A stretch of DNA of 22,868 nt, taken from contig JAAFHG010000011.1 of NCBI GenBank assembly GCA_013297585.1, positions 1 through 22,868 of the forward strand, written 5' to 3'. The notes below the pieces were generated by a model that worked only from the letters and a program-made list of their open reading frames with translations, searched no databases and was not told the origin of the DNA. Shown in pieces: positions 16,296 to 22,868 of the stretch. This DNA comes from Chitinophagales bacterium (GTDB lineage: Bacteria; Bacteroidota; Bacteroidia; Chitinophagales; Chitinophagaceae). The position numbers and the translations under genes were made by a program. Every line of letters starts with the position of its first letter. Positions within the stretch are counted from its first letter, which is position 1.

Positions 16296-17324
16296 TTAAT
16301 ACCCAAAAAATATCTCGGTAGCACCGTAACCAAAGCGGCCATCGTATTGATTAACAAAGCTTTTCACCTCACGTTTGGTTTTTAATATATCGTGAATTTC
16401 ATCTTTTAACTTGCCTTTGCCCACACCATGAATAATAATTAAATTGGCTTGTCTGTGCGCTACTGCCAAGTCAAACCATTTTTCAAATTCTTTTAGTTGA
16501 ATAGATAAGATTTCAAAATTGCTTAGCTTTTCCCAGTTGTTGCTTAGTTTTTCAATATGTAAGTCTACTACGCTTCTTGCAGGTTCTAGGTTTTGGCGTA
16601 TTTGATGCGCTTGATATACTTTATACCCCTTAGCAACCAAACTACTCATTTCAAACTTATCTTCTTCAAAAGCTCTTTCTGGGTAATTGTCAAATAACTT
16701 ATACGAAACCGTTGGCTCGTTATTATCCTTCATCAGTTCTATACGCTGAAATAATTGTTTGGGCTTAATTTTTAACGATGCTTCAAAATGTTCGGCTTTC
16801 TTTTTTTCAGGATTAACCAACGAAAAATCGACGTGGAAACTCGGGCTATCGTTTACATCTTCAAACTTAATATCGTGTAGGTAAAAATCATGAAAAGGCA
16901 TTACCTCATTTTGTAAGGCAAAATTACTTTGCCCCAAAAACTGTTGATCGTAAGTGAACCTATACCCTTTTTCCGTTTTATTTACCAAATATACTTTTAA
17001 CAATTCTACTACTTCATCATTAAAATCATCTAACGAAAACTTTGGTATAAGGGCAAGCCACACACCTTCAGATACTTTAATAGCATTTGGCAGTGGCTTT
17101 TCTGTAGGGATGTTATCAACAAAAACTTTTAATTTTTTAGGTTCTTCTACCACCTTTTTTTTACTAAACCTATAGAAATATGGAAAATCAATTTGATCCA
17201 TATAGGCAGGAAATTTTACCCCACGTACCTCAATCATCACCATTTTATCGCTCATTAATTCTACCACTCTACCCTCTTCGTTGCTATGCAATACAATAAT
17301 TTCATCACCTATTTGGTACTTCAT
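16296..17324 (-). CDS. DUF2027 and Smr domain protein
   Basis: 342 residues. The first ~60 form a small beta domain ('GDEIIVLHSNEEGRVVELMSD') of the DUF2027/MutS2-associated type. Residues ~75-245 are a beta-rich middle part ('EGVWLALIPKFSLDD', 'FHVDFSLVNPEKK'). Residues ~258-342 are an Smr domain with 'VVDLHIEKL' and 'LIIIHGVGKGKLKDEI', which include the DLH and HGxGxG motifs of the family. Smr domains of MutS2 and related proteins bind or nick DNA or RNA; MutS2-type Smr proteins have been linked to collided ribosomes. The exact role of this Bacteroidota architecture is not established. It is convergent with the kinase gene and divergent from the nuclease gene, with its own putative -7 element 31 bases upstream. 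Confidence 0.85.
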   Translation of the reverse strand: MKYQIGDEIIVLHSNEEGRVVELMSDKMVMIEVRGVKFPAYMDQIDFPYFYRFSKKKVVEEPKKLKVFVDNIPTEKPLPNAIKVSEGVWLALIPKFSLDDFNDEVVELLKVYLVNKTEKGYRFTYDQQFLGQSNFALQNEVMPFHDFYLHDIKFEDVNDSPSFHVDFSLVNPEKKKAEHFEASLKIKPKQLFQRIELMKDNNEPTVSYKLFDNYPERAFEEDKFEMSSLVAKGYKVYQAHQIRQNLEPARSVVDLHIEKLSNNWEKLSNFEILSIQLKEFEKWFDLAVAHRQANLIIIHGVGKGKLKDEIHDILKTKREVKSFVNQYDGRFGYGATEIFFGY

Positions 17325-17354
17325 ATCTCATCTGTTTTTAGCTGTACTAAACAG

Positions 17355-17362
17355 CAAATGTA
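17355..17362 (-). promoter_or_regulatory. Putative -7 element for the Smr gene (TACATTTG)
   Basis: The minus strand reads TACATTTG, an exact TAnnTTTG match. It gives an expected transcription start near 17349 and a leader of about 25 bases before the ATG at 17324. A -33 element is not obvious. Confidence 0.45.
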
Positions 17363-17449
17363 ACCGATGATTTGTGTGATTGTGTTTAATAAAACATTTC
17401 ATTTTACGGCTCGCACAAAATAGTATTAAACAGAATGTTCACAGTAAGA

Positions 17450-17480
17450 GGGCTATATGCAATACCAATGCAAATAGCCC
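17450..17480. promoter_or_regulatory. 12-base-stem inverted repeat abutting the nuclease promoter
   Basis: GGGCTATATGCA, a 7-base spacer, then TGCAAATAGCCC form a 12-base inverted repeat with one mismatch. It ends one base before a TATTTTTG element. As DNA it would cover the -15 to -45 region and could be an operator. As RNA, with the T-rich tract that follows, it would look like a terminator or attenuator for a transcript coming from upstream. Confidence 0.5.
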
Positions 17481-17481
17481 T

Positions 17482-17489
17482 TATTTTTG
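17482..17489 (+). promoter_or_regulatory. Putative -7 element for the nuclease gene (TATTTTTG)
   Basis: An exact TAnnTTTG match. The predicted transcription start is near 17495, leaving a leader of about 27 bases to the ATG at 17522. The adjoining inverted repeat occupies the spacer and -33 positions. Confidence 0.4.
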
Positions 17490-17521
17490 TTGCACATTGT
17501 ATAAATTACTGGTTACAGATT

Positions 17522-18109
17522 ATGAAGAAGATTGAATTGGAAATTGTAGCACTATCGCACAGCATTACACAAACACATTCTTATGCGGTGGTACTGGGTG
17601 AGGTAAATGGTTTACGCCGCTTACCAATTGTGATTGGTGGCTTTGAGGCGCAAGCTATTGCTGTAGCGCTAGAACATATGCAACCAAGCCGCCCACTAAC
17701 ACACGATTTAATGAAAAACTTTATGAATGCTTTTAATGTAGAGCTACAAGAAATAATAATAAGTGACTTGCAAGAAGGTATTTTCTTTTCAAAATTGGTA
17801 TGCTATTCAGAAAATGATACGGTGGAAATAGACAGTCGCACTAGCGATGCATTGGCTTTAGCGGTGCGCTTTGCATGCCCCGTTTACACTTACGAACATA
17901 TTTTAGAAAATGCAGGTATTTTAATGGAAGATAGTGGTACTAAAAAACGTAAAGGCGAAGCGGTGGGTGTAGAAGAAAGTGGAGATAATAGAGAAGATTT
18001 AACTACTATGAGTGTTGATGACTTACAAAAAATACTAAACGAGGTTTTGGAAAATGAAGATTATATCAAAGCCATTGCCATAAGAGATGAGTTGAATAAA
18101 AGGAAATAG
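17522..18109 (+). CDS. Bifunctional nuclease-family (DUF151) protein with UVR tail
   Basis: 195 residues from the ATG at 17522. The frame is open upstream to 17435, but that extension runs through an inverted repeat and a probable promoter. The family begins just before 'KKIELEIVALSHS', so I use the internal ATG. Residues ~1-135 are the BFN/DUF151 domain: 'YAVVLGEVNGLRRLPIVIGG', 'EAQAIAVALE', 'DLQEGIFFSKL', 'IDSRTSDALALAVRF'. Residues ~163-195 form a UVR-like helical hairpin ('LQKILNEVLENEDYIKAIAI'), as in UvrB/UvrC. Plant BFN proteins have DNase and RNase activity; the role in Bacteroidota is not settled. It is followed by a repeat element and ispE on the same strand. Confidence 0.9.
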   Translation: MKKIELEIVALSHSITQTHSYAVVLGEVNGLRRLPIVIGGFEAQAIAVALEHMQPSRPLTHDLMKNFMNAFNVELQEIIISDLQEGIFFSKLVCYSENDTVEIDSRTSDALALAVRFACPVYTYEHILENAGILMEDSGTKKRKGEAVGVEESGDNREDLTTMSVDDLQKILNEVLENEDYIKAIAIRDELNKRK

Positions 18110-18124
18110 TAATCGCTAATTCTT

Positions 18125-18253
18125 GTCTGAACGTTGACCCGATAACTGTCGGGTTTGTTAGATGCAATTGATTTATCCAATTATTATTTGTAACTATTTT
18201 ATTCAGCAAAAATCTATTCAATCCTACAAATCGCACAAAATCTCAGTTCAGAC
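18125..18253. repeat. Putative dispersed repeat bounded by GTCTGAAC/GTTCAGAC
   Basis: A 129-base segment has perfect 8-base terminal inverted repeats, GTCTGAAC at 18125-18132 and GTTCAGAC at 18246-18253. Read on the minus strand, the right arm has GATTT/GATTG units at about 9-12-base spacing. The left arm holds a smaller hairpin. From memory, short elements with these termini and GATT units are scattered through many Bacteroidota genomes. That it is a repeat here is inferred, because only one copy is in the window. It fills nearly the whole gap between the nuclease stop and the ispE ATG. Confidence 0.55.
18137..18154 (+). terminator. Small GC-rich hairpin after the nuclease gene
   Basis: ACCCGA, loop TAACTG, then TCGGGT, followed by TTGTT. 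The stem is only six pairs and the T-run is interrupted, so it is a weak terminator at best. It lies inside the GTCTGAAC-bounded element. Confidence 0.35.
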
Positions 18254-18257
18254 GCTT

Positions 18258-19160
18258 ATGGTTGCTTTTCCAAATTGTAAAATTAATCTCGGCTTAAATA
18301 TCATTCGTAAACGTAACGATGGTTACCACGATTTAGAAACTGTATTTTACCCAGTACCATTAACAGATGCGTTAGAAGTAATTAGAAACGAGGTTTCAAG
18401 CTTCAAGTCTCAAGATATAAGTTTTAAAAATAAAGAACCCAAGACACAGAACTTACAAGCAACCAGTAACCAGCAACTAGCAACTTGTAATTTTTCGTCC
18501 ACAGGCTTACCAATAAATGGTGCTGAAAGTGATAATTTGTGTGTAATGGCTTATAAATTGCTAAAGCAAGATTTGCCAGATTTGCCCAATATAAAAATGC
18601 ATTTGCACAAAGTAATACCAATGGGCGCAGGTTTGGGTGGCGGCAGTGCTGATGGTGCTTTTGCACTTAAATTATTAAACAATAAATTTCAACTACAACT
18701 CTCGCAACAACAATTAATTGCTTATGCCTTACGGCTAGGTAGCGATTGTCCTTTTTTTATTATCAATAAACCTTGCTTTGCAACGGGCAGGGGCGAAATT
18801 ATGCAGCCAATCAGTTTAGATTTATCTGCATATCAGTTGATAATTGTTAACCCAAAAATTCATATCGGTACAGGCTGGGCTTTTAGAAATATCACACCAC
18901 AAACACCAAAAAAATCTGTACAAATAATTATTAAGCAGCCAATAGAAACATGGAAAGAGGAATTAGTAAATGACTTTCAAATACCTGCTATTAATCAACA
19001 TAAAGAAATTGGTTTTATTATTAATACCTTGTACCAACAAGGTGCCTTTTACAGTGCTATGACAGGCAGCGGTAGCACCGTATTTGGTTTATTTGCAAAA
19101 GAAATTGTACCACAACTTGCTTTTCCCGAACATTATTTTGTACACTTTGCATCAATATAA
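18258..19160 (+). CDS. ispE: 4-diphosphocytidyl-2-C-methyl-D-erythritol kinase (IspE)
   Basis: 300 residues from the ATG at 18258. The open frame reaches back to 18162, but that stretch lies in a repeat element, and Bacteroidota IspE starts as here ('MVAFPNCKINLGLNIIRKRN', then 'DGYHDLETVFYPVPL'). It is a GHMP kinase: the ATP-binding loop 'PMGAGLGGGSADGA' is at ~121-134, 'GSDCPFFI' and 'ATGRGE' follow, and 'MTGSGSTVFGLF' is near the C-terminus. It phosphorylates CDP-methylerythritol in the non-mevalonate isoprenoid pathway, in the cytoplasm, and is normally essential. Residues ~43-78 are an unusual hydrophilic insertion encoded by 7-base repeats, where I expect about 6-10 residues. PlsC follows after 31 bases, probably in one transcript. 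Confidence 0.95.
   Translation: MVAFPNCKINLGLNIIRKRNDGYHDLETVFYPVPLTDALEVIRNEVSSFKSQDISFKNKEPKTQNLQATSNQQLATCNFSSTGLPINGAESDNLCVMAYKLLKQDLPDLPNIKMHLHKVIPMGAGLGGGSADGAFALKLLNNKFQLQLSQQQLIAYALRLGSDCPFFIINKPCFATGRGEIMQPISLDLSAYQLIIVNPKIHIGTGWAFRNITPQTPKKSVQIIIKQPIETWKEELVNDFQIPAINQHKEIGFIINTLYQQGAFYSAMTGSGSTVFGLFAKEIVPQLAFPEHYFVHFASI
18395..18415 (+). repeat. Three degenerate 7-base repeats inside ispE
   Basis: TTCAAGC, TTCAAGT and CTCAAGA follow one another without spacing. They encode part of the extra loop of IspE (residues ~47-53). Seven is not a multiple of three, so successive units are read in different frames. Confidence 0.6.
18455..18489 (+). repeat. Five degenerate 7-base repeats inside ispE
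   Basis: ACAAGCA, ACCAGTA, ACCAGCA, ACTAGCA and ACTTGTA follow head to tail, with consensus roughly ACCAGCA. They encode the Gln/Thr/Ala-rich part of the IspE insertion (residues ~66-78). Confidence 0.7.
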
Positions 19161-19191
19161 ATTCAGCTTTTAAATTCGTGTAATTAGTGCA

Positions 19192-19959
19192 ATGCATTAT
19201 CTAAAAAGAATATTACAAATTGCTTACTGCATGTATGCCCTGCTGATATTTATTGGCATTATGCTTTTTGCGTTACCATTTGTAATGCTTAGCTTATTGG
19301 GTGGCAAAATTCAAGGTGGTAATTTCATATACCGTATTTGCAAGTGGTGGGCAAAGGTTTGGTATTTTTTTATAGGCATAAAGCACCAAGATATTTTTGA
19401 AGCCCCACACGACGCTTCACGCCAATACATTTTTGTGGCTAATCATATTTCATATATGGATATACCACCTGCTGTTATTAGCTTAAAGCAGTCATATAGA
19501 GTATTAGGAAAATACGAAATGGTAAAATATCCAGTGTTTGGTTGGATATACAGAGCAGCAGTAATTTTAGTAGATAGAAGTAGCCCAGAAATGCGAGCAA
19601 AAAGTTTTAGGGCGTTAAGAGCGGCACTTAACAGAGGCATTTCTATTTTTATTTTTCCTGAGGGTACATTTAACGAAACCAGCAAGCCTTTAAAGGATTT
19701 TTTTGATGGGGCTTTTCGCTTAGCTATAGATACACAAACACCCATTAAACCATTACTGTTTATAGATACTAACAAAAGGTTAAATCAATACGATATTTTT
19801 AGCTTAACACCAGGCGTAAGTAGAGTGGTTTATTTGACAGAAATACCTGTAGAAGGCTATACAAAAAGTGATATTCAAAAACTGAAACAACGCACCTACA
19901 ACGCCATGGAAGTAGCACTAGTAAAATACAGTGAAATAGCAAATCAAATTACATATTAA
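19192..19959 (+). CDS. plsC: 1-acyl-sn-glycerol-3-phosphate acyltransferase (PlsC-like)
   Basis: 255 residues. A hydrophobic N-terminus at ~8-37 ('YALLIFIGIMLFALPFVML') anchors it to the inner membrane. The acyltransferase motifs follow: 'NHISYMD' at 84-90 (HX4D, His85 and Asp90 catalytic), 'GWIYRAAVILVDRSS' as motif II, and 'FPEGTF' at 155-160 for glycerol-phosphate binding. PlsC transfers an acyl chain to lysophosphatidic acid to make phosphatidic acid. The length is normal for the family. It starts 31 bases after ispE and is probably co-transcribed. Bacteroidota carry several paralogues, some acting on ornithine or other lipids, so the exact substrate is less certain than the fold. Confidence 0.88.
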   Translation: MHYLKRILQIAYCMYALLIFIGIMLFALPFVMLSLLGGKIQGGNFIYRICKWWAKVWYFFIGIKHQDIFEAPHDASRQYIFVANHISYMDIPPAVISLKQSYRVLGKYEMVKYPVFGWIYRAAVILVDRSSPEMRAKSFRALRAALNRGISIFIFPEGTFNETSKPLKDFFDGAFRLAIDTQTPIKPLLFIDTNKRLNQYDIFSLTPGVSRVVYLTEIPVEGYTKSDIQKLKQRTYNAMEVALVKYSEIANQITY

Positions 19960-20348
19960 TCATATTTAATTTAGTGTACCCTATTGTAAAACTGAAGCAA
20001 AAGCCCTTATAAAATTCTTGCAATTTAAAACTTATTTATTTATAATAAATTGGCATCGCACAATAATTAAACTCAAATAACATTTAACATTTCAATGCGT
20101 ATTATAAAAATTATCGCCTTCATAAAATAATATTCAATTGTTTAACTCATTTTTTAATATCACATCCAATTCATTTAATGACTTTTACCCGCTACTAAAA
20201 ATAATTTATACATGTAAATACATAAAAGACATTATAAAAAAGGAATCTTGTGACGCTTTTAAAATTGTTAAAATTTTACACTTATTAGTTAGCTAAAATT
20301 GCCGTGAAACTTTCTTTTGTCATTATCACTTTCGCCCAATAAATAAAT
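19960..20348. other. AT-rich intergenic region, no gene seen
   Basis: About 390 bases between the acyltransferase stop and the sprE promoter. It is very AT-rich, with no open frame of useful length on either strand, no tRNA-like fold and no strong terminator. A short dyad (AAAATTGTTAAAATTTT near 20260-20276) is the only structure noted. It probably holds the transcription end of the isp-pls unit. Confidence 0.5.
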
Positions 20349-20356
20349 TATGTTTG
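20349..20356 (+). promoter_or_regulatory. Putative -7 element for sprE (TATGTTTG)
   Basis: An exact TAnnTTTG match placing transcription start near 20362. That leaves about 20 bases before the ATG at 20382 but only about five before the ATG at 20367, which is one reason to prefer the later start. Confidence 0.45.
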
Positions 20357-20381
20357 TAGTATTGGAATGATGTTTTTACGT

Positions 20382-22868
20382 ATGAACCGTCACTTACTTG
20401 TTATTTTCACTATGGCTTTGCTGCTTGCAAGCCGTTGTGCCCTTATTGCACAGCCATTTGCAACTATCGATTTAGATAAAGACAAACCTAAAAAATACGA
20501 ATCTCGAGAACTTCGTTCTGAAAAAACTGGCGATAAAAAATTGACTGCCAACAAGCGTTTGTTTCAAAATGCATTTACGCATTACAATTACTACTTTAAC
20601 GCTAATAATAAACTGAACGATATTATTACACGCTCTAAACTAGCTTTTAAGGATGATTACACCAAGTTGTTGCCTTTTTACAATTATTCCTTAGATGCAA
20701 CAGCTAATGAAAACACTGAATTAGATTCTGTAATTTACAAATGCACCGCAGGTATTTTACTACACGATTTAAGAAACGATTGGATAGACAACTTGTATTT
20801 ATTAATAGGCAAGGCATTTATGCTGCGCAAAAAGTATGATAGTGCAGGCTATGTGTTTCAATATATTAACTATGCTTGGGCACCAAAAGATGAAGGCTAC
20901 GATATTATTTTAGGTAGTAATGCTAGCAATACCAATGGTGTATTTACAGTTGCTACCAAAGAAAAAGCATCTATTTTAAAAAAGGCATTTAGCACCGCAC
21001 CTAGCCGCAACGAAAGCCTATTATGGGAAGCTCGTAACTATTTAGAGCAAGATAAAATTGGCGATGCAACAGGTTTATTGTCAATATTAAGCAGTGATCC
21101 AGTTTTTCCCAAACGTTTACAAACAGACTTACACGAACTAATTGCCTATAACTATTACAAACAAGCCTCTTACGACAGCGCAGCCTCGCATTTAAAAAGA
21201 GCATTAAACAATGCTGAAAATAGACTTGAAACCGCTCGTTGGGAATTTTTGTGTGGGCAGATGTATGCTTTAGCTAGCAAAAATGATGATGCCATAGATA
21301 TGTTTACAAATAGTATTGCACACACTACCGATCCTGTAATGGAAGTGTATGCTAGATTGAACTTTGTTGACCTTGCTTCATCTAAAAAGAACAACAGTTT
21401 ACAATCTAATTTGCTAGAAATGTACCGCTTGGCAAGAAGAGAGAAATATGTAGCGTACAGAGATATTATTTACCAAGCAATTGCCATAATAGAGCAGAAA
21501 CAAAATAATATTCCTAATACCAAATTAGCCTTAACCGAAGGTATAAAAAATGCTAACCCTGACAATGCTTCTTTAAAGCAAAAAAGCCTTTTTATGCTTG
21601 CAGATATTTACGCCAACGAAAAAGAATATATCAAAGCTTCTAACTTTTACGATAGCATTGAAAACGCCCTATTACCACCGCTTGATAGAGAACGCGTTGA
21701 AAGCTTAAGACCAGTTTTAAAAACGGTTAGTGCTAATATCAATACGATACAAAAGCAAGATAGCCTACAATATTTAGCTAATTTGCCCGATGGAGAGCGT
21801 AATGCACTTGTAAAAAAATTAGTACGCAAATTACGTAAAGAACAAGGTTTAAAAGACGATGCATCTTTTGAAGCACTTGATAATACGGCTTTTGGCGCAC
21901 CAACTGCACCTGTTAATTTGTTTGACAATAAAGCAGCATCTGAGTTTTATTTTTCAAATGCCTCGTTAAAGCAAAAAGGATTAGCAGAATTTAAAAGCAA
22001 ATGGGGTGTTCGTCAAAATGTAGATAATTGGCAGCGCCAAGCAGTTACACAATCTGTTGCACCAAGTTTAACGCTTGATGTAGATGATGTTTCAGGCACT
22101 TTAAATAATGGCGCAGCCACTAATGACAAACCTAAAGATCTAAGTTTTGAAAGTTTAATGGGCGATATTCCTTTAACGGAAGACCAATTATTCGCTTCAA
22201 ATCAAAGCGTGGCTAAAGCTTACTTTACAAATGGTATTACCTTTCAAAACGACTTGCAAGACTACCCTTCTGCTATTGCCTGTTTCGATAGTTTATTAAC
22301 GCGTTTTCCTAACGATGATAAACGACCAGAAGCTATGCTAAATTTAGCTTTTTGCTACAAGCAAATAAGCCAAATAGTAAAAGCAGATTCGTTAAATAAA
22401 CTATTGAAAACCAGTTATCCAAAGCAAAAATTTACCAATATTTTTGCCAATGAAATGAGTGCAATAGATAGTGCAAACAATACCTATCAAAGCGTTTACA
22501 ATTTATTTGTAGAAGGCAATTTCGAACAAGCAAAAGAAGCAAAGAAACAAGCAGATAGTCAATTGGGTAAATCCTATTGGACACCTCAGTTGTTGTACAT
22601 AGAATCTATTTATTACGTAAAACAAAAAGACGATACCACTGCTATTAATAGATTGCAAAGCTTAGTGAGTAATTTTCCTAAATCGCCATTGGCAGATAAA
22701 GCCAATACGATGATAGACGTATTAAAAAGACGTAGTGAAATTGAAGCTCATTTAACTAATTATAACGAAGAGAAAAAAGAAGAGGAAACAGCGAAACGCA
22801 TAGATTTATCTGAACCAAACAGCACAAAAATAATACCCGCAACAGTTGTAAAAATTGAAAACAACACC
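20382..22868 (+). CDS. sprE: SprE/PorW-type T9SS and gliding TPR protein, C-terminus beyond window
   Basis: 829 open codons that run off the window end. In-frame ATGs lie at 20367, 20370 and 20382; I take 20382 because it starts the signal sequence (MNRHLLVIFTMALLLAS...) and leaves a usable leader after the promoter motif. The N-terminal 'YESRELRSEKTGDKK' and 'THYNYYFNANNKLN', then 'DDYTKLLPFYNY', are hallmarks of SprE/PorW, a periplasmic TPR protein needed for type IX secretion and gliding. TPR-like helical pairs fill residues ~100-420 and ~600-800 ('AYFTNGITFQNDLQDYPSAI'), with a less ordered Asp/Ala-rich part between. Known homologues are lipoproteins. Here the Cys sits in 'LLASRC', with Arg just before it, so lipidation is doubtful and cleavage after 'ALIAQ' is possible. 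Confidence 0.88.
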   Translation, partial: MNRHLLVIFTMALLLASRCALIAQPFATIDLDKDKPKKYESRELRSEKTGDKKLTANKRLFQNAFTHYNYYFNANNKLNDIITRSKLAFKDDYTKLLPFYNYSLDATANENTELDSVIYKCTAGILLHDLRNDWIDNLYLLIGKAFMLRKKYDSAGYVFQYINYAWAPKDEGYDIILGSNASNTNGVFTVATKEKASILKKAFSTAPSRNESLLWEARNYLEQDKIGDATGLLSILSSDPVFPKRLQTDLHELIAYNYYKQASYDSAASHLKRALNNAENRLETARWEFLCGQMYALASKNDDAIDMFTNSIAHTTDPVMEVYARLNFVDLASSKKNNSLQSNLLEMYRLARREKYVAYRDIIYQAIAIIEQKQNNIPNTKLALTEGIKNANPDNASLKQKSLFMLADIYANEKEYIKASNFYDSIENALLPPLDRERVESLRPVLKTVSANINTIQKQDSLQYLANLPDGERNALVKKLVRKLRKEQGLKDDASFEALDNTAFGAPTAPVNLFDNKAASEFYFSNASLKQKGLAEFKSKWGVRQNVDNWQRQAVTQSVAPSLTLDVDDVSGTLNNGAATNDKPKDLSFESLMGDIPLTEDQLFASNQSVAKAYFTNGITFQNDLQDYPSAIACFDSLLTRFPNDDKRPEAMLNLAFCYKQISQIVKADSLNKLLKTSYPKQKFTNIFANEMSAIDSANNTYQSVYNLFVEGNFEQAKEAKKQADSQLGKSYWTPQLLYIESIYYVKQKDDTTAINRLQSLVSNFPKSPLADKANTMIDVLKRRSEIEAHLTNYNEEKKEEETAKRIDLSEPNSTKIIPATVVKIENNT

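Noticed and set aside
17435..17521. Upstream extension of the nuclease gene by 29 codons
   Set aside because: The extension crosses a strong inverted repeat and a -7 promoter match, and its residues do not resemble the family N-terminus.
18162..18257. Upstream extension of ispE by 32 codons
   Set aside because: It lies inside the GTCTGAAC-bounded element and adds non-family sequence before the conserved 'FPNCKINLGLN' start.

Overview
The window is a stretch of ordinary chromosome from a low-GC member of the Bacteroidota, most likely a Chitinophagaceae/Chitinophagales-like bacterium. The evidence is the type IX secretion system (T9SS) protein SprE/PorW, a T9SS C-terminal sorting domain, a TonB-dependent receptor with a carboxypeptidase-regulatory-like N-terminus, the DUF2027-Smr and bifunctional-nuclease-UVR architectures, and repeated TAnnTTTG promoter elements upstream of genes. 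Species level cannot be read from the sequence.

Layout. 1-3597 (minus strand): a large secreted repeat protein, cut by the window start, preceded by an OmpA-family protein with a lectin-like middle domain. 3722-4976 (plus): an ECF-like sigma factor starting at TTG, overlapping a membrane anti-sigma/TPR protein, divergent from the ompA gene. 5057-5209: a broken IS1-type InsA zinc-finger fragment. 5367-7397: a secreted GH128-like glycoside hydrolase with a T9SS tail, then a strong terminator and a 440-base gap. 7975-9186: an RhlE-type DEAD-box RNA helicase, converging through a shared hairpin on a TonB receptor (9410-11740, minus). Immediately upstream of the receptor, on the same strand, is the RNase P RNA gene rnpB (11772-12129). 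12361-16197: a 1278-residue soluble histidine kinase with seven PAS domains and one GAF domain. 16296-17324 (minus): a DUF2027-Smr protein. 17522-19959 (plus): bifunctional nuclease-UVR protein, ispE and a PlsC-type acyltransferase. 20382 to the window end: sprE/porW, cut by the window end.

How the genes fit together. Several encode or serve the cell envelope: SprE/PorW belongs to the secretion machine that would export the T9SS-tailed hydrolase and perhaps the large repeat protein. OmpA and the TonB receptor are outer-membrane functions, IspE and PlsC feed isoprenoid and phospholipid synthesis, and the sigma/anti-sigma pair sits next to envelope genes. RhlE and RNase P are RNA-metabolism housekeeping.

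I found no defence island, CRISPR array, prophage or evident new multi-gene system. The least ordinary signals are in and around ispE. A GTCTGAAC-bounded dispersed-repeat-like element fills the leader up to the start codon, and two blocks of degenerate 7-base repeats are translated into an extra loop of the enzyme. Other points worth checking are the rnpB-TonB receptor tandem, the PAS duplication flanking a GAF domain in the kinase, and the sigma/TPR anti-sigma pair.
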